Source: CBDHGY01 sp965263325
GTDB lineage: Bacteria; Pseudomonadota; Alphaproteobacteria; Caulobacterales; Hyphomonadaceae
NCBI GenBank assembly: GCA_965263325.1
Contig: CBDHGY010000002.1
Location: 496,001-560,000 of the forward strand
Direction: 5' to 3'
DNA: 64,000 bases
Each line of letters opens with the position of its first letter. The first letter of the stretch is position 1. A program made the position numbers and the translations under genes. Below the pieces are notes generated by a model. The model was not told the DNA's origin and made no database searches. It was given only the letters and a program-made list of their open reading frames with translations. Shown here one piece after another: positions 44,879 through 53,725 of the stretch.

Positions 44879-47083
44879 ATGTTATCGCAGAATGCTGGTT
44901 ATCTGCCCTGGCGGTTGTTTCAGGGTCTATTCGCGGTTTCCGCGATCGTGGCCGGCGCTGTTACATTCATCGCCGTTTCAGATGCCTCACCCGTTGATCC
45001 TCTCTCGGGCAATATTCCGTGGATCCTTGGCTTAAACACAATTTTGATTGGCGTTCTGGCAGGGATGCTGTTCGCTAGTTACCGCGCTGTTCGCAAATCT
45101 GAGAGTCAATCTGGCGGCGACCAACTTGCAAGAAGATTTGTTCGACTGTTTTCATTGTCCGCAGTTCTCCCGGCTTTGGTTGTGGGTGTGCTTCTTGGGG
45201 CCACTGTGACGCGCGGGATCCAAACCTGGTTTTCTGACCGGGTTGATGTGATTGTCGATCGCAATGCAGCTGTTGCGCGCGAAAATATCATTAACTTTAC
45301 TGAAAATCTGGAAGCGGATGCCAGATTAATAGCGTCTGAGTTTTTAGAAGCTTCAAGCAGTCTCGGCGAACGCCGCGAGGACATTGAAGAATTTTTAAGG
45401 TATCAGGCGTTTTTCCGGAACTTTCAGGAAGCTGCTATCATTGATCGTGAGGGTGAGCGCGCCGCTGCAGTGACCCAGTTATCCCGCTTGTCAATTCGCA
45501 CACCAGATAAAGGCGCATTTGCCGAGGCAGATGCTGGCGACGCAGCGCTGACGCTTTACCAAAAGTCTTCAGAAACCACAGCTCTCATTCGACTAACCGA
45601 AGAGCCGAGTACCTATCTGTATCTGCATCGCCCTATAGACCAGAATTTTTTCAGACAGATCAACGATGCCGACGCAGCCGTTCAGAACATGAGGGAAGCA
45701 AAAGAAAAAACCAGCCGGCTACAGCTAATCTTTGCAATAGGTTATGCGCAAATGACGGCGCTCGTGCTTTTGCTTGCCGCCCGATTTGGTTTGAGCGCTG
45801 CGAGCCGCGTGACTGCGCCGATTGGTAGGTTGGCCACCGCCGCGCATGCCGTTCGAGATGGCGACCTGACGGTTCGCGTGGATCAACCTGCGGGCAATGA
45901 TGAAGTTGCGCAACTAACACGCTCGTTCAATGGCATGACAGAGCAACTCGGCGCGCAAAGAAGTGCGCTCATATCTGCGCGTGAGGAAGCTGAAGACCGA
46001 CGGCAGTTTGTGGAAACATTACTCGCTGAGGTTAGCGCTGGTGTTATTCGTACAGACGAGAATTTGGAAGTCACGCTGGCAAATAGATCGGCGGGCGAGC
46101 TTCTGGGTGAGAACATTGAAAATGGTTTCAATCTAAATTTGGTTGCACCCGAGTTTGATACGTACGCATCAGAAGCGCTTCAGCGCTCTGCCCCCATAGA
46201 CGCTTCTATTGATTTGGTTAGAGATGGCGAATCTCGGCACTTCCGCTTAAAAGTCTCGCCCGATCCTGCCGGCGGCTGCGTGCTTACGTTTGACGATGCG
46301 ACACGTATGGTAAATGCCCAGCGCCAGCTCGCCTGGAGGGATGTCGCGCGCCGAATTGCGCATGAAATTCGAAATCCGCTCACGCCTATTCAACTTTCGA
46401 CAGAACGCCTTCGAAGACGATATCGGGGAGATATTCCTGAAAATGATCAAGTGTTTGATCGCTGCGTCGAGACCATCTTGCGTCAGGTGGGTGACATTGA
46501 CCGTATGGTGCAGGAATTTTCCAGTTTTGCACGTATGCCAAAACCTTCTGTCGCAGAGTTCGATCTCCGTTTACTTCTGGAAAATGCTGCCTTCGCTCAA
46601 AATATGACGACGCCCGATATTGAGGTTCGCCTTGAGACCAGCGGTCTTCCTGAACGATGGCGCTTTAAGGGTGATGAGCGCCTGCTAGCTCAGGCTTTTG
46701 GAAATCTGATAAAGAACGCAGCGGAGTCAATTGCGGGGCTTCCAGAAGAGCTTGAAGTACAAGGGCACATTAGCATCAAGTTGGAAGATGGAACAGATGG
46801 CACGGATGTGATCATTGAAGACAATGGTCGTGGTTTCCCCGAAAGTGCACGCGAGAAATTGCTCGAGCCCTACGTTACTACTCGCGAAAAAGGGACCGGT
46901 CTCGGCCTCGCGATTGTCAATAGAATTATCATGGATCATGGCGGTTCGATCTCACTTCAAAACAGGTCTGATGATCGCCGCGGCGCGCGTGTGCGCGTAT
47001 TTCTTCCCCTTGCAGAAGCCGATATTGAGCTCTCTGCGCAACAGCCCCCGAACAGAGTAGAGGAGCCCGCTTATGGCAAATGA
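44879..47083 (+). CDS. ntrY: Membrane sensor kinase NtrY
   Basis: Histidine kinase of the NtrYX pair, linked to nitrogen, redox and envelope control in Alphaproteobacteria. The N-terminus has several transmembrane helices and a periplasmic sensor (about residues 100-285). A HAMP segment (APIGRLATAAHAVRDGDLTV) and a PAS domain follow, then His495 in ARRIAHEIRNPLTPIQL and an HATPase domain ending KGTGLGLAIVNRI. Length is 734 residues. It overlaps ntrX by 11 bases. Confidence 0.94.
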   Translation: MLSQNAGYLPWRLFQGLFAVSAIVAGAVTFIAVSDASPVDPLSGNIPWILGLNTILIGVLAGMLFASYRAVRKSESQSGGDQLARRFVRLFSLSAVLPALVVGVLLGATVTRGIQTWFSDRVDVIVDRNAAVARENIINFTENLEADARLIASEFLEASSSLGERREDIEEFLRYQAFFRNFQEAAIIDREGERAAAVTQLSRLSIRTPDKGAFAEADAGDAALTLYQKSSETTALIRLTEEPSTYLYLHRPIDQNFFRQINDADAAVQNMREAKEKTSRLQLIFAIGYAQMTALVLLLAARFGLSAASRVTAPIGRLATAAHAVRDGDLTVRVDQPAGNDEVAQLTRSFNGMTEQLGAQRSALISAREEAEDRRQFVETLLAEVSAGVIRTDENLEVTLANRSAGELLGENIENGFNLNLVAPEFDTYASEALQRSAPIDASIDLVRDGESRHFRLKVSPDPAGGCVLTFDDATRMVNAQRQLAWRDVARRIAHEIRNPLTPIQLSTERLRRRYRGDIPENDQVFDRCVETILRQVGDIDRMVQEFSSFARMPKPSVAEFDLRLLLENAAFAQNMTTPDIEVRLETSGLPERWRFKGDERLLAQAFGNLIKNAAESIAGLPEELEVQGHISIKLEDGTDGTDVIIEDNGRGFPESAREKLLEPYVTTREKGTGLGLAIVNRIIMDHGGSISLQNRSDDRRGARVRVFLPLAEADIELSAQQPPNRVEEPAYGK

Positions 47084-48458
47084 CATTCTTATCGTTGATG
47101 ATGAACCCGATATTCGAGATCTGATCGCTGGTGTTCTAGAGGACGAGGATTATGCTGTTAGAACGGCAGCGACAGCCGAAAAGGCGCTCGAAGAAGTTCG
47201 CAAGCGTGCGCCAAGCCTCGTTGTGCTGGATGTCTGGCTTCAAGGAAGCGACATGGACGGACTTAGCCTGCTCAAATTTCTCAAGTCGATTGATCCGCTG
47301 CTGCCGATTATCGTTATCTCTGGTCACGGAAATATTGAAACAGCGGTGGCAGCTATTCGCCGCGGTGCTTACGACTTTATTGAGAAACCCTTTAAGTCTG
47401 ACCGACTTTTGCACCTCGTGGGCCGTGCGATTGAGTCGTCTGAACTCAAGCGGGAAAATGCTGCGCTAAAAAGTATTGCCGGTGCAAGCGAGCGTTGGAT
47501 TGGGGAAAGCGCCGCTGCTAATACGTTGCGCTCCGCAATTGAAAAAGTAGCGCCGACAAATTCGCGAGTGATGATTTCGGGTCCTGCGGGGGCGGGCAAA
47601 GAACTTGCTGCACGGCTCATCCACGCAAATTCCCTAAGGAGTGATGGCCCTTTCATGGTCGTTAACGCCGCGAGCATAGCGCCTGACCATATGGAAAGTG
47701 TTTTATTCGGCGAAGAAGACTCTAGTGGTCGCCCAACAAAAATTGGTCTCTTCGAGAAAGCGCACAATGGAACGCTTTTGCTGGACGAAGTAGCCGATAT
47801 GCCTATTGGAACACAGAATAAGATTCTGCGTGTTCTAACAGAGCAGAGATTCCAGCGTGTTGGAGGCAGATCTGATGTCACTGTGGATGTGCGAGTCATG
47901 TCAGCCACGACAAAAGACCTGAAAGCAGAGATTGAATCCGGGACGTTCCGTGAGGATCTCTACTATCGATTGAGCGTTGTGCCTTTAGAAGTTCCGCCAC
48001 TATCAGAAAGACGTGCCGATATTCCCGAACTCGTTCAGTATTTCTCCGACAGAATAGCTGATAGTTCCGGCCTCACTGTTCGTTCATTTGCAAAAGAAAC
48101 AATCGCCGTTCTTCAATCCATGGAATGGCCGGGTAATATTCGTCAGTTGCGCAATATTGTTGAGCGCGTGATGATTCTCTCACCATCAGACGCGTCGCAT
48201 CCTGTTGGGGTAGAGGAGCTTCCGAAAGAGGTCGTTTCATCTAAATCTGGAGCGACCACGGGCTCTGCAGAACTCGTTGGATTGTCCCTTCGTGACGCGC
48301 GAGAACAGTTTGAGCGCGAATATTTATCGCTTCAAATTACTAGATTTAATGGGAATATTTCCAGAACTGCAGAATTTATTGGCATGGAAAGATCAGCCTT
48401 GCACAGAAAATTAAAGGCTCTAGGTGTTCACTCTTCTCAAGCTCGTCAGGAGAGCTAG
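47073..48458 (+). CDS. ntrX: NtrX response regulator
   Basis: Partner of NtrY. Receiver with Asp53 (VVLDVWLQG), AAA+ domain with Walker A SGPAGAGKE and Walker B GTLLLDE, and a C-terminal Fis-type helix-turn-helix (ISRTAEFIGMERSALHRKL). Between the Walker motifs LFGEEDSSGRPTKIGLFEKA replaces the GAFTGA segment, so it is unlikely to use sigma-54; this is usual for alphaproteobacterial NtrX. Length is 461 residues. Confidence 0.94.
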   Translation: MANDILIVDDEPDIRDLIAGVLEDEDYAVRTAATAEKALEEVRKRAPSLVVLDVWLQGSDMDGLSLLKFLKSIDPLLPIIVISGHGNIETAVAAIRRGAYDFIEKPFKSDRLLHLVGRAIESSELKRENAALKSIAGASERWIGESAAANTLRSAIEKVAPTNSRVMISGPAGAGKELAARLIHANSLRSDGPFMVVNAASIAPDHMESVLFGEEDSSGRPTKIGLFEKAHNGTLLLDEVADMPIGTQNKILRVLTEQRFQRVGGRSDVTVDVRVMSATTKDLKAEIESGTFREDLYYRLSVVPLEVPPLSERRADIPELVQYFSDRIADSSGLTVRSFAKETIAVLQSMEWPGNIRQLRNIVERVMILSPSDASHPVGVEELPKEVVSSKSGATTGSAELVGLSLRDAREQFEREYLSLQITRFNGNISRTAEFIGMERSALHRKLKALGVHSSQARQES

Positions 48459-48482
48459 GTAGCAAGGGGTCGGGAAGAGGCC

Positions 48483-49856
48483 ATGCGCGTAATCATTTGT
48501 GGCGCTGGGCGCGTCGGACAGGGTATTGCTCGGCGTCTTGCGCGTGAAAAGCACGACGTCATCATAATCGATGAAGTTGATGAATTGATCGATGACGTCT
48601 CAACAGATCTAGATGTTCGTGGCGTTGTTGGTCACGCAGCTTATCCGGATACGCTAAAGCGGGCCGGCGCGGATGATGCGGAGATGATTATCGCCGTCAC
48701 CTACTATGACGAGATCAATATGGTGATTTGCCAAATAGCCGATGCGTTATTTGGTGTGCCCACCAAAATCGCGCGCGTCAGAGCGCAAGCCTATCTCGGT
48801 AAGAAGTGGAAGGATCTGTTTTCCAGAAACGGTTTGCCCATCGATATGGTCATCTCACCAGAAGTCGAAGTCGCCGGTGCAATTCTTCAGCGCTTCAGAA
48901 GTCCCGGTGCGCTAATGAGCGCCGATTTGGCAGGTGGAAAAGCCCAGCTTTTAGGTATTGAAATCGACAATAATAGCGCTTTGGTAGAAACGGCGCTCGA
49001 TCAAATAGAGGGTCTTTTTCCTGATCTCGATGCGCGCATCGTTGGCATTGGTCGCGAAGACGACATCAGCGCACCGAAGTCAAACGATGTCCTCCAAACG
49101 GGAGATCGAGCATACATCGTCTTAAAAAGTGACCATGCGTCTCGGCTAAATGGGATACTTGGCAGGGATGATAAAGAGTTAAAGCATATTGTTATCATCG
49201 GTGCCGGCCATGTGGGACGACATTTGGCGAGCCAAATAGAGAAAGAGCGCAATGTCCGGATCCGGCTGATCGAAAAAGATGAGTACACCGCAGAGCAAGC
49301 GGTATCGGAGCTCAAAAGATCAATCGTAATTCGAGGGGATGGTCTCTCACCCGCTATCCTTGAAGAGGCAGGATCCAGCGTCGCTGATCTGGTCGTCGCG
49401 CTTACCGACGATGATAAAACAAATCTGTTGATTGGAAATTTGGCTAAGAGTGTTGGCGCGTCTCGTGTTTTAGCGCTCGTGAATTCCTTAGATCTTGCCG
49501 CGCTCGGAAAAGGAATGAATATCGACGCAGTTTTAGATCCGAGAGCGCTCACAGTATCACAAATATTAATGAGACTACGACGTGGCAGGATCGTCTCACT
49601 TCATTCAATAGAAGACGGGCATGCTGAGGTTGCAGAGGGTATCGTGACTGAGTCTTCTTCCCTGATCGGGAAAACAATTGGTTATGACGACCTTCCTGAT
49701 GGTATAACTGCAGCTGCAATCATAAGGGGAGATGATCTACTATTTCCTGACAACAATTTGCGGGTCAGAACAGGTGATCACCTGATAATTTTTTACGAAG
49801 AACAAATGACCAAGAAGGTCGAACAGTTCTTTAGGGTAAGCGCAGACTTTTTCTAG
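48483..49856 (+). CDS. trkA: Trk potassium uptake system NAD-binding protein TrkA
   Basis: Cytoplasmic gating ring of the Trk K+ channel. Two Rossmann RCK-N domains, beginning MRVIICGAGRVGQGIARRLA and HIVIIGAGHVGRHLASQI, each followed by an RCK-C domain, for 457 residues. It stands 24 bases after ntrX and four bases before the TrkH-like gene. The run ntrBC-ntrYX-trkA-hfq-hflX is a conserved alphaproteobacterial order. Confidence 0.95.
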   Translation: MRVIICGAGRVGQGIARRLAREKHDVIIIDEVDELIDDVSTDLDVRGVVGHAAYPDTLKRAGADDAEMIIAVTYYDEINMVICQIADALFGVPTKIARVRAQAYLGKKWKDLFSRNGLPIDMVISPEVEVAGAILQRFRSPGALMSADLAGGKAQLLGIEIDNNSALVETALDQIEGLFPDLDARIVGIGREDDISAPKSNDVLQTGDRAYIVLKSDHASRLNGILGRDDKELKHIVIIGAGHVGRHLASQIEKERNVRIRLIEKDEYTAEQAVSELKRSIVIRGDGLSPAILEEAGSSVADLVVALTDDDKTNLLIGNLAKSVGASRVLALVNSLDLAALGKGMNIDAVLDPRALTVSQILMRLRRGRIVSLHSIEDGHAEVAEGIVTESSSLIGKTIGYDDLPDGITAAAIIRGDDLLFPDNNLRVRTGDHLIIFYEEQMTKKVEQFFRVSADFF

Positions 49857-49860
49857 TCTC

Positions 49861-51258
49861 ATGAACTTTGCATCAGTTATTCGAGTTCAGTGTTTGTGTG
49901 GATTGATCGTATCCGCGGTCATGCTGATCCCATTACTGCTCGCGCTCGCTTACGCTGAATTTCCCCAAGCGATTGCGTTTGGTATTACATCATTGTTCTT
50001 GGCGCTATTGTCAGGAAGCATCTTATTTCTTGCATCGAAGCCACAAAGACGCGCAACGCCTTCTGATGGGTTGGGCGCTGCATTGCTCGGTTGGATCATT
50101 GTCAGCGTTGTAACGGCACCACCATTCGTGATCGGTGTCGCAAATGACTCGATTCTGGCAGCGCTACACGAAGCTGTTTCATGTCTTACAACAACTGGGC
50201 ACACAACAATAGAAATAGGTGAGGGGGGCTGGCCCGTATCTCTGTTGGTGTGGAGAGGCTTGCTGCATATAATCGGTGCCATCGCAACCCTAACGGTAGC
50301 TGCGAGTGTTTTTGCCGCGATAAACTTAGGTGGGCCAGGCATTCACCGGACAGAACTCTTCACCATTCCTGAGGGAAGCTTCTTTGACGCCGTGCCGAGA
50401 GTGGCGATTGCCACCGCTGTCTTCACACTCGTTGTTATATCAACATTCGTTATACTTTTGGTGCTTGTGGGCGTTCCTGGTGGACAGGCATTAAGTGATG
50501 CGGTGAGCGCTGTAACGACTGGTTTGGTAGACCCCGCCAGGATGCCAGAAGAAACGGGTCTGCTGAGGAATTTGCTCGTGTCAGCAGGCTTGGTATTTGG
50601 AACGCTTGGCTTATTTTTTGCGCTACAAGTGCGACGACTGCGACTTGCTGAAGCCGTCTATGACCCCGAAGTATTTGCGTTCTTGATCGCTATCGCCGCT
50701 CTATCTGTTTTTACAATTACGGCAGGTCTTGGATTATCGGAGAGCCTTTTATGGAGTCTCTCAGCAATTTCGACATCTGGAATACAGTTAACACCTGACC
50801 CCGTTGATACACTCCTGCCAGTTCCACTCATCATTATTCCGGCACTAATCGGCGGATCAGCTTTGTCTGCAGCAGGAGGACTAAAGCTCGGAAGATTGGT
50901 GATTTTGGTTCGCCGGGCAGCTCAAGAGTTCGGTAGCCTTGGGTTTCGTGGATCCGTAATCAAATTTGCTTATAGAGGCCGGTCGCTTGAAGAATCTTCA
51001 GTTATAGGCGTCTGGGTTTATCTGATAGGTTATGTGACAGCTGTCATCTTCTTCCTGTATCTATTTTCATTTACAGGACTAAGCTTCGATGAGGCAGTTA
51101 TGACATCTATTGGCGCAATTTCGAATTCTGGAACACTGATACATGACCCGGCGAATTCGAGCCAATTTCACTTAACTATAATTCTTGCAATGCTGCTTGG
51201 GCGATGGGAAGTGCTGGCACTATTACCGGTGTTTGTTCCGGCCTTTTGGCGGAAATGA
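49861..51258 (+). CDS. TrkH-like potassium transporter membrane subunit
   Basis: Polytopic membrane protein of 465 residues. The four pore loops of TrkH/KtrB channels are recognisable, each with the selectivity glycine: SCLTTTGHT, SAVTTGLVD, SAISTSGIQ and GAISNSGT. The flanking helices are more diverged than in standard TrkH. It follows trkA by four bases, so it most probably forms the channel gated by TrkA. I leave the gene symbol open because TrkG, TrkH and KtrB cannot be distinguished here. Confidence 0.85.
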   Translation: MNFASVIRVQCLCGLIVSAVMLIPLLLALAYAEFPQAIAFGITSLFLALLSGSILFLASKPQRRATPSDGLGAALLGWIIVSVVTAPPFVIGVANDSILAALHEAVSCLTTTGHTTIEIGEGGWPVSLLVWRGLLHIIGAIATLTVAASVFAAINLGGPGIHRTELFTIPEGSFFDAVPRVAIATAVFTLVVISTFVILLVLVGVPGGQALSDAVSAVTTGLVDPARMPEETGLLRNLLVSAGLVFGTLGLFFALQVRRLRLAEAVYDPEVFAFLIAIAALSVFTITAGLGLSESLLWSLSAISTSGIQLTPDPVDTLLPVPLIIIPALIGGSALSAAGGLKLGRLVILVRRAAQEFGSLGFRGSVIKFAYRGRSLEESSVIGVWVYLIGYVTAVIFFLYLFSFTGLSFDEAVMTSIGAISNSGTLIHDPANSSQFHLTIILAMLLGRWEVLALLPVFVPAFWRK

Positions 51259-51350
51259 TTTCTGAGTGCATTTTTAAGGTATTATTGATCTTCGCACTTG
51301 CGAAACATCTTCAAACACCTTAGCCAGTCAAAAAAAACAAGGCAATGATA

Positions 51351-51599
51351 ATGTCTAATGATAAAAAACAGAACCTGCAGGACACTTTCCTAAACGCTGT
51401 TCGTAAATCCAGAACGCCACTCACTATTTTTCTCGTAAACGGTGTTAAACTGTCAGGCGTGGTCACTTGGTTTGATAATTTTTGCGTTCTGCTTCGCAGT
51501 GAGGGGCGTCCACCTCAACTTGTGTATAAGCACGCAATCTCGACGATTGCGCCTGGCGCTCCGGTGTCGCTCTTCGATGAAGAAGATGGATCCGATTGA
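51351..51599 (+). CDS. hfq: RNA chaperone Hfq
   Basis: Sm-like hexameric RNA chaperone that helps small RNAs pair with mRNAs. The Sm1 region is NLQDTFLNAVRKSRTPLTIF, VNGVKLSGVV and FDNFCVLL, and Sm2 is YKHAISTI, the normal YKHAIST signature. Length is 82 residues. The start is taken at 51351, eight bases after an AAGG; an ATG at 51345 is in frame. Its stop overlaps hflX (TTGA). Small RNAs that Hfq might serve were not found in this window. Confidence 0.97.
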   Translation: MSNDKKQNLQDTFLNAVRKSRTPLTIFLVNGVKLSGVVTWFDNFCVLLRSEGRPPQLVYKHAISTIAPGAPVSLFDEEDGSD

Positions 51600-52915
51600 A
51601 TTCCTTAATCGACCACGCACCTAAGGCGGAAAGTGCGGGTGTCTTTGTGCCGTGGTTTGATACGCGGCACGAACCCAGTTCAGATAGACTTTCAGAGACT
51701 GCAGGGTTGGTGCGCGCGCTTGGCTGCGAGTTGTCATTTATCAGTGATCGCCGAATTCGAAATGCGAACCCATCCCACCTGCTTACTGATGGATTATTAG
51801 CACAATTTTCGGATGAGCTTCGCGCTCATGGCTGTACGATTGCGATAGTGGATGGATCGCTGACGCCAATTCAGCAAAGAAACCTCGAGCGAGCACTCAA
51901 TATCAAGGTGATAGACAGAACAGGCCTTATCTTGGAAATATTTGGCCTGAGAGCTCGAACAAAGGAGGGCGTTCTTCAGGTTGAGCTTGCGCGCTTATTG
52001 TATGAAAGATCGCGATTGGTTCGTACTTGGACACACCTAGAGCGACAACGCGGTGGCCGTGGTTTCCTTGCAGGCCCAGGTGAAACTCAGCTCGAAGCAG
52101 ACAAAAGGATGCTTGACAGGGCGCTAAACAATTTGCGCCGCGACTTGGAAGATGTCCGCCGCACACGCAGCCTACAACGTCAAGGAAGGAAGCGAAAAGG
52201 CATACCGATCATCGCTCTGGTCGGCTACACAAACGCTGGAAAATCGACACTCTTCAACGCGCTTTGTCGTGCAAATGTTTTTGCAGAAGATATGCCGTTT
52301 GCAACCCTGGACCCTACGATCCGGCAGGTTACTTTACCGACGCTTGGAGAGGCGGCAATCGTCGATACGGTTGGATTTATATCCGACCTGCCGACTCATT
52401 TGATAGATAGTTTTAAAGCCACGCTCGAAGAAGCCGTAGAAGCAGACTTGCTTATCCATGTGCGCGATAGATCCAGTGATACAGATCTGGAGCAGTGTAG
52501 TGATGTGCTGGCGGTTTTAAATGAACTTGAAAAGCGCACGGGAACAAAGCTCCCGCCAATAATTGAAGCCTGGAATAAATCTGATCTCCTTTCGGAAAAC
52601 CAAAAACGCTCATTCGAAGAAGATGTACAAATCACACTCGATACACATGCTGTACTTATCTCAGCTGTGAACGGAGAGGGTGTGGATGATCTTTTAATTC
52701 TTGCCGAGAACTCGCTAAAGAGAGACACACGTAGTTTCTGTTTCCGCCTTTCTGCATCCGATGGAAAAGCCCGGGCATGGCTTCATCAAAACTCTTACGT
52801 TTCGTCGGAGAAAGCCGGTGACTCTGGAGAAGTTGTTATTTACGCCGACGTATCGCAGGATGTTCTTGGACGCTTTCAATCGAGTTTTCCAGATATAAAA
52901 TTTGCGCCAGACTAA
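51596..52915 (+). CDS. hflX: Ribosome-associated GTPase HflX
   Basis: GTPase that splits or rescues stalled ribosomes. The N-terminal HflX domain ends in RQRGGRGFLAGPGETQLEAD. The GTPase domain has G1 GYTNAGKST (from Gly210), G3 DTVGF and G4 NKSD. Length is 439 residues. It starts with a TTG at 51596 that overlaps the hfq stop by TTGA, a common hfq-hflX arrangement. Its 3' end overlaps convergent mazG by four bases. Confidence 0.95.
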   Translation: MNSLIDHAPKAESAGVFVPWFDTRHEPSSDRLSETAGLVRALGCELSFISDRRIRNANPSHLLTDGLLAQFSDELRAHGCTIAIVDGSLTPIQQRNLERALNIKVIDRTGLILEIFGLRARTKEGVLQVELARLLYERSRLVRTWTHLERQRGGRGFLAGPGETQLEADKRMLDRALNNLRRDLEDVRRTRSLQRQGRKRKGIPIIALVGYTNAGKSTLFNALCRANVFAEDMPFATLDPTIRQVTLPTLGEAAIVDTVGFISDLPTHLIDSFKATLEEAVEADLLIHVRDRSSDTDLEQCSDVLAVLNELEKRTGTKLPPIIEAWNKSDLLSENQKRSFEEDVQITLDTHAVLISAVNGEGVDDLLILAENSLKRDTRSFCFRLSASDGKARAWLHQNSYVSSEKAGDSGEVVIYADVSQDVLGRFQSSFPDIKFAPD

Positions 52916-53724
52916 AGCTCTAGAGCTTTAACGTCTTGCCATAAGGCTTCCTGTCTCTCTAAGTCTAAGGAGCTGAACTCTTCACGGCGTTTGCCAGCGA
53001 GCTCTTCCATGCCCCGAAAGCGTCGCTCAAACTTGGCATTCGCTTTCCTCAGAGCGGTTTCAGGATCAATTTTCAGCCGCCGAGCAAGATTTGCGCATAC
53101 AAAAAGTAAGTCACCGATTTCGTCTTCAATGGCATTCTGGTCTTTGCTGTCGATGGCTTCTTTAACTTCGGCAATTTCTTCATCGAGCTTTGCAAATATC
53201 GGTGACGTTTCCTTCCAATCGAAACCAACGCGGGCGGCCCTTTTTTGAAGTTTTTCCGCGCGCAGCAAAGCGGGTAGGGCGATCGCAATCCCATCGAGCG
53301 CGCTAACAGTTTCAGATTTTTCAGCGCGTTCGGCAGCTTTCATTTCTTCCCAAGCGAGTGTTTGGGCTTCGGAATTGCGATCATCTGATTGAGTAAAAAC
53401 ATGAGGATGTCGACGAAGCATTTTCGTTACAATTGCTTCTGCAACGTCGTTGACGTCAAAAAAACCTGCCTCATCAGCCATCTGACTATGAAAAACGACC
53501 TGGAACAGCAGGTCGCCGAGCTCTTCCTTCAAATCGGCCATGTTTTGGCGCGCAATCGCATCAGCGACTTCGTAGGCCTCTTCAATTGTGTACGGCGCGA
53601 TCGTATCAAAGGTCTGTTCAACATCCCACGGACAACCACCATTCGGTGACCGAAGGGTGCGCATCACCGCAGCGAGTTTCTCGAAGGGATTGTCGCTTGT
53701 AAGAAGCGGATCACTCAGTGCCAC
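52912..53724 (-). CDS. mazG: Nucleoside triphosphate pyrophosphohydrolase MazG
   Basis: Hydrolyses NTPs, including damaged ones, to monophosphates. Two MazG domains: the N-terminal has CPWDVEQTFDTIAPYTIEEAYEV-like sequence and EELGDLLFQVVFH with the metal-binding acidic residues; the C-terminal copy has EEIAEVKEAI and DEIGDLLFVCANLAR. I chose the GTG at 53724, with AAGGAG six bases upstream, giving 270 residues; the frame upstream lies in the crotonase gene. MazG next to hflX is the ancestral position. Confidence 0.93.
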   Translation of the reverse strand: MALSDPLLTSDNPFEKLAAVMRTLRSPNGGCPWDVEQTFDTIAPYTIEEAYEVADAIARQNMADLKEELGDLLFQVVFHSQMADEAGFFDVNDVAEAIVTKMLRRHPHVFTQSDDRNSEAQTLAWEEMKAAERAEKSETVSALDGIAIALPALLRAEKLQKRAARVGFDWKETSPIFAKLDEEIAEVKEAIDSKDQNAIEDEIGDLLFVCANLARRLKIDPETALRKANAKFERRFRGMEELAGKRREEFSSLDLERQEALWQDVKALEL

Positions 53725-53725
53725 A

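Noticed and set aside
49001..49552. A 183-codon minus-strand frame inside trkA
   Set aside because: Antisense to the conserved TrkA Rossmann domains; composition is Ser/Thr-rich as expected for a shadow frame.
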